From: an uncultured Clostridia bacterium
Lineage (GTDB): Bacteria > Bacillota_A > Clostridia > UMGS1840 > HGM11507
Length of the DNA: 7,969 nucleotides
Direction: 5' to 3'
Assembly (NCBI GenBank): GCA_934403665.1
Contig: CAKRUL010000045.1
Span: 1-7,969, forward strand
The notes under the pieces are model-generated. The model searched no databases and was not told the origin of the DNA. It saw only the letters and a program-made list of their open reading frames with translations. The position numbers were made by a program, and so were the translations under genes. The stretch's first letter is position 1; each line of letters starts with the position of its first letter. Shown in pieces: positions 6,884 through 7,969 of this stretch.

Positions 6884-7056
6884 TCAGCAGCCTTTCCGGA
6901 TTTTACCCAGGCATCAACTTCTTCCTTCTTGAATTTCCAGTTGCGTCCGATTTGATGTCCGGGCATATTTTTATTTTCGATCCATTTATAAATGGTTTCC
7001 CGTCTGGCTCCTAAGTATTCAGCTATCTCTTTGAGTGAAAGCCAACGATCGTCCAT
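6880..7056 (-). CDS. Excisionase-type helix-turn-helix DNA-binding protein, 58 aa
   Basis: A small DNA-binding protein of the excisionase (MerR-like winged helix) family. It reads MDDRWLSLKEIAEYLG, ARRETIYKWIENKN, then MPGHQIGRNWKFKKEEVDAWV. This is the complete fold: recognition-helix region (16-28), wing with G37-R38 and W40-F42, and the closing helix EEVDAWV. Proteins like this act as phage or transposon excisionases, or as small regulators at the head of R-M and mobile-element operons. No integrase is in the window, so a regulator of the R-M operon is the more economical reading; this is inference. The ATG at 7054-7056 has AGAGG (7064-7068) 7 nt upstream. The TGA stop overlaps the hsdM ATG by 4 nt, so the two are co-transcribed and probably co-translated. 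It is too short for most ORF cut-offs and easily missed. Confidence 0.88.
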   Translation of the reverse strand: MDDRWLSLKEIAEYLGARRETIYKWIENKNMPGHQIGRNWKFKKEEVDAWVKSGKAAE

Positions 7057-7095
7057 GATATAACCTCTATTCCAAATTTATATGTTTTCAAGCCT

Positions 7096-7124
7096 ACAAT
7101 ACAGAATATACTGCCCATTCGCAA
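7096..7124 (-). promoter_or_regulatory. Candidate sigma-70-type promoter of the R-M operon
   Basis: On the minus strand TTGCGA (7119-7124) and TATTGT (7096-7101) are separated by exactly 17 nt, with TG directly before the -10. Transcription would begin about 30 nt upstream of the HTH start codon. An overlapping alternative is TTGTAA with an 18-nt spacer and TATTCT a few bases further upstream. Both match the consensus only partly, and the surrounding DNA is AT-rich, so chance matches are possible. Position downstream of a candidate terminator and upstream of the first gene supports a promoter somewhere in this stretch. Confidence 0.45.
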
Positions 7125-7146
7125 AATTACAACCACAAAATAATTG

Positions 7147-7166
7147 TTTTTAGTGATTTTTAGTGA
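7147..7166. repeat. Perfect 10-bp tandem repeat upstream of the operon promoter, possible operator
   Basis: Two abutting exact copies of TTTTTAGTGA on the plus strand (TCACTAAAAA on the minus strand). The period of 10 bp is about one helical turn, so both copies face the same side of the DNA. They lie about 23 nt upstream of the candidate -35. Such phased repeats fit a site for a small HTH protein, here the 58-aa protein, or short A-tract bending. Function is inferred. Confidence 0.6.
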
Positions 7167-7200
7167 CTTTTCTGTAACTTATCGTTGTCTCTGCTAATAG

Positions 7201-7234
7201 AAAAAGCCGATCCGAACTCAATGCCCAGACCGGC
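7201..7234 (-). terminator. Candidate rho-independent terminator of the 156-aa gene's transcript
   Basis: Read on the minus strand, GCCGGTC (7228-7234) can pair with GATCGGC (7206-7212) as a 7-bp stem including one G-U pair, with a 15-nt loop, followed directly by TTTTT (7201-7205). The long loop makes it a modest candidate. It is placed where a terminator is expected, between the upstream gene pair and the R-M operon promoter. Confidence 0.45.
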
Positions 7235-7267
7235 CGAAAAACAATCAGTAATTTTGCCAGATATTTC

Positions 7268-7304
7268 CAAAGTGCCAAATTTGCACTTTGAATGACACTT
7301 TGAA
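7268..7304. repeat. Short repeat cluster: 8-bp inverted repeat plus a 9-bp direct repeat
   Basis: CAAAGTGC (7268-7275) and GCACTTTG (7283-7290) form a perfect 8-bp inverted repeat around a 7-nt AT-rich centre. CACTTTGAA occurs at 7284-7292 and again at 7296-7304, a 12-bp spacing. The cluster begins 3 nt beyond the stop codon of the 156-aa gene. There is no T tract after the hairpin on either strand, so it is not a typical terminator. A protein-binding site, an mRNA 3'-end stabiliser or an element boundary are all possible. Confidence 0.6.
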
Positions 7305-7307
7305 CTT

Positions 7308-7778
7308 TTACTCCGCTACCACGTACCTTGTGACCGTCGCCAGGAGATCGTCATAATTCCCCGTTGTGGCTTCGGTAAAGAACGCGTCGATAAATGCCTG
7401 GGGATAACCGGCTTTGCGCATAGCGGCCCGCCAGCGCCCCAATATGGCAAACGCGTTCCCATCTTCCCCGCCCAGGCGTACCTTGACGTTGGTGATCGGG
7501 GCCTGGAAATCGTCCTCGACTTCAGTGGTCAGGCCGCGATCCCGTAAAACGCGCAGAAAGGCCTCTGCCGCTGCGAAGGGATCGTCCGGGAGCGTGTGAT
7601 CGACTTCCCCAAGTCTGGACAACGTGAGCCCCATATAGGCCGTTTCTGTTTGATTGTTCATATAAGGATTGTCGCGCATCATCCCCTGGACGATTTCCAG
7701 CGCTGTTTCTCCGATCACTACCTCGCCGCGATTCAGGATTTTTCCTTCGGGAGTCATTTCGTTCATTCTGATTTTCAT
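7308..7778 (-). CDS. Hypothetical protein, 156 aa, of plasmid/integrative-element type
   Basis: No function is known to me. Two modules can be distinguished. Residues 1-88 (starting MKIRMNEMTPEGKIL, with GEVVIGETALEIVQ and DPFAAAEAFLRVLRDRGL) look like a small alpha/beta domain. Residues 95-156 read ITNVKVRLGGEDGNAFAILGR, then RAAMRKAGYPQAFIDAFFTEA and NYDDLLATVTRYV. From memory, the second motif (LxGEDGNAFAILGR, then a TSGDYDHLL-like block) recurs in short hypothetical proteins on plasmids and integrated elements, so I regard the gene as mobile-element cargo; this is recollection, not a search. The first ATG (7776-7778) is chosen because AAGGAA lies 9 nt upstream; ATGs 4 and 7 codons later lack such a site. 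The gene is GC-richer than the R-M operon and lies 59 nt after the upstream partial gene. Confidence 0.82.
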   Translation of the reverse strand: MKIRMNEMTPEGKILNRGEVVIGETALEIVQGMMRDNPYMNNQTETAYMGLTLSRLGEVDHTLPDDPFAAAEAFLRVLRDRGLTTEVEDDFQAPITNVKVRLGGEDGNAFAILGRWRAAMRKAGYPQAFIDAFFTEATTGNYDDLLATVTRYVVAE

Positions 7779-7802
7779 TGTGTTATGTTCCTTTCGTTTT
7801 AT

Positions 7803-7818
7803 GGGGCCTCGCGGCCCC
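7803..7818. other. GC-rich hairpin between the partial gene and the 156-aa gene
   Basis: GGGGCC and GGCCCC pair as a perfect 6-bp stem with a TCGC loop (GCGA on the minus strand, a stable GNRA tetraloop in RNA). It lies 19 nt after the stop of the upstream partial gene and 9 nt before the Shine-Dalgarno of the 156-aa gene. No T tract follows on the minus strand, so termination is unlikely; an mRNA processing or stability element, or control of the downstream start, is possible. Confidence 0.55.
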
Positions 7819-7837
7819 GCTGTTCGCTGCGTTGATC

Positions 7838-7969
7838 TTATGCGGTCTGTTCCGCGTTCTTCCAGGCTGCGCAGGCTGGGAGCCGTTTCAGAAGGTGCTG
7901 GCGGGTGTTCTTGAACTCGTCGCCGTTCAGCCCCAGGCCGCAGACCAGGAAAACCCGCATGTCGTATTT
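7838..7969 (-). CDS. C-terminal end of an unrecognised protein, cut by window edge
   Basis: An open frame enters from the right edge and ends at TAA (7838-7840) after 43 residues: [19 protein letters not shown], then [17 protein letters not shown] and a short polar tail. The block of a beta-strand-like VFLVCGLGL, an acidic turn, then a basic helix ending HLLKRLP looks like a folded C-terminus rather than random sequence, and codon use is GC-rich like the 156-aa gene. Its orientation and 59-nt spacing suggest the same transcription unit as that gene. An internal ATG at residue 4 exists, but has no clear Shine-Dalgarno in view, so I read the frame as the tail of a longer protein. Function unknown. 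Confidence 0.6.
   Translation of the reverse strand, partial: KYDMRVFLVCGLGLNGDEFKNTRQHLLKRLPACAAWKNAEQTA

Noticed and set aside
6880..7056. The 58-aa HTH protein as a true phage excisionase.
   Set aside because: No integrase or attachment site is seen, and the gene is coupled to hsdM; regulation is the simpler reading, though not proven.
7268..7290. 8-bp hairpin after the 156-aa gene as a rho-independent terminator.
   Set aside because: No run of T follows on either strand; the hairpin at 7201-7234 with five T is the better candidate.
7596..7914. Overlapping plus-strand open frames of 79 and 81 codons opposite the 156-aa gene and the GC hairpin.
   Set aside because: They cover the minus-strand gene and the tail of the partial gene; composition is Arg/Ser/Pro-rich as expected for antisense of GC-rich coding DNA.
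1..7969. CRISPR array, tRNA or rRNA genes, insertion sequences.
   Set aside because: No regularly spaced repeats, no tRNA cloverleaf, no rRNA-like stretch and no transposase frame was found.

Overview
The window carries a compact type I restriction-modification (R-M) operon, all on the minus strand, with a three-gene insert of non-R-M genes between hsdS and hsdR. It abuts the end of a different, GC-richer gene cluster at the right edge. Shine-Dalgarno sequences before nearly every gene, four-base stop/start overlaps and dense packing show a bacterial chromosome or plasmid. I cannot name the organism. Hand counts of single 60-base rows give about 58% GC near 7441, about 43% in hsdM near 6301 and about 32% in the insert near 781, so the region looks like a mosaic of transferred pieces.

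Layout in the direction of transcription, right to left. At 7838-7969 is the C-terminal end of an unrecognised protein. It is followed by a 156-aa gene (7308-7778) of a type I associate with plasmids and integrative elements. The gap 7057-7307 has no gene. It holds a short repeat cluster, a plausible terminator for the upstream pair (7201-7234), a perfect 10-bp tandem repeat (7147-7166) and a candidate promoter (7096-7124). The operon then reads: a 58-aa excisionase-type helix-turn-helix protein (6880-7056), hsdM (4883-6883), a RhuM-family gene (3858-4886), hsdS (2578-3861), a HAD-superfamily hydrolase (1666-2574), a double zinc-ribbon protein (1190-1648), a 271-aa protein of unknown function (388-1203) and the start of hsdR (1-374), which runs off the left edge.

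HsdM and HsdS together would methylate a bipartite DNA site. With HsdR they would cut unmethylated DNA. The HTH protein is placed to control the operon. RhuM is a known passenger of type I loci. The HAD / zinc-ribbon / 271-aa trio is the most interesting part: it is co-oriented, tightly packed (3-nt gap, 17-nt gap, 14-nt overlap, then 13 nt to hsdR) and AT-rich. None of it is a known R-M subunit. I infer that it is a separate accessory, possibly defensive, module that entered the operon without breaking it. Its activity cannot be read from sequence alone.
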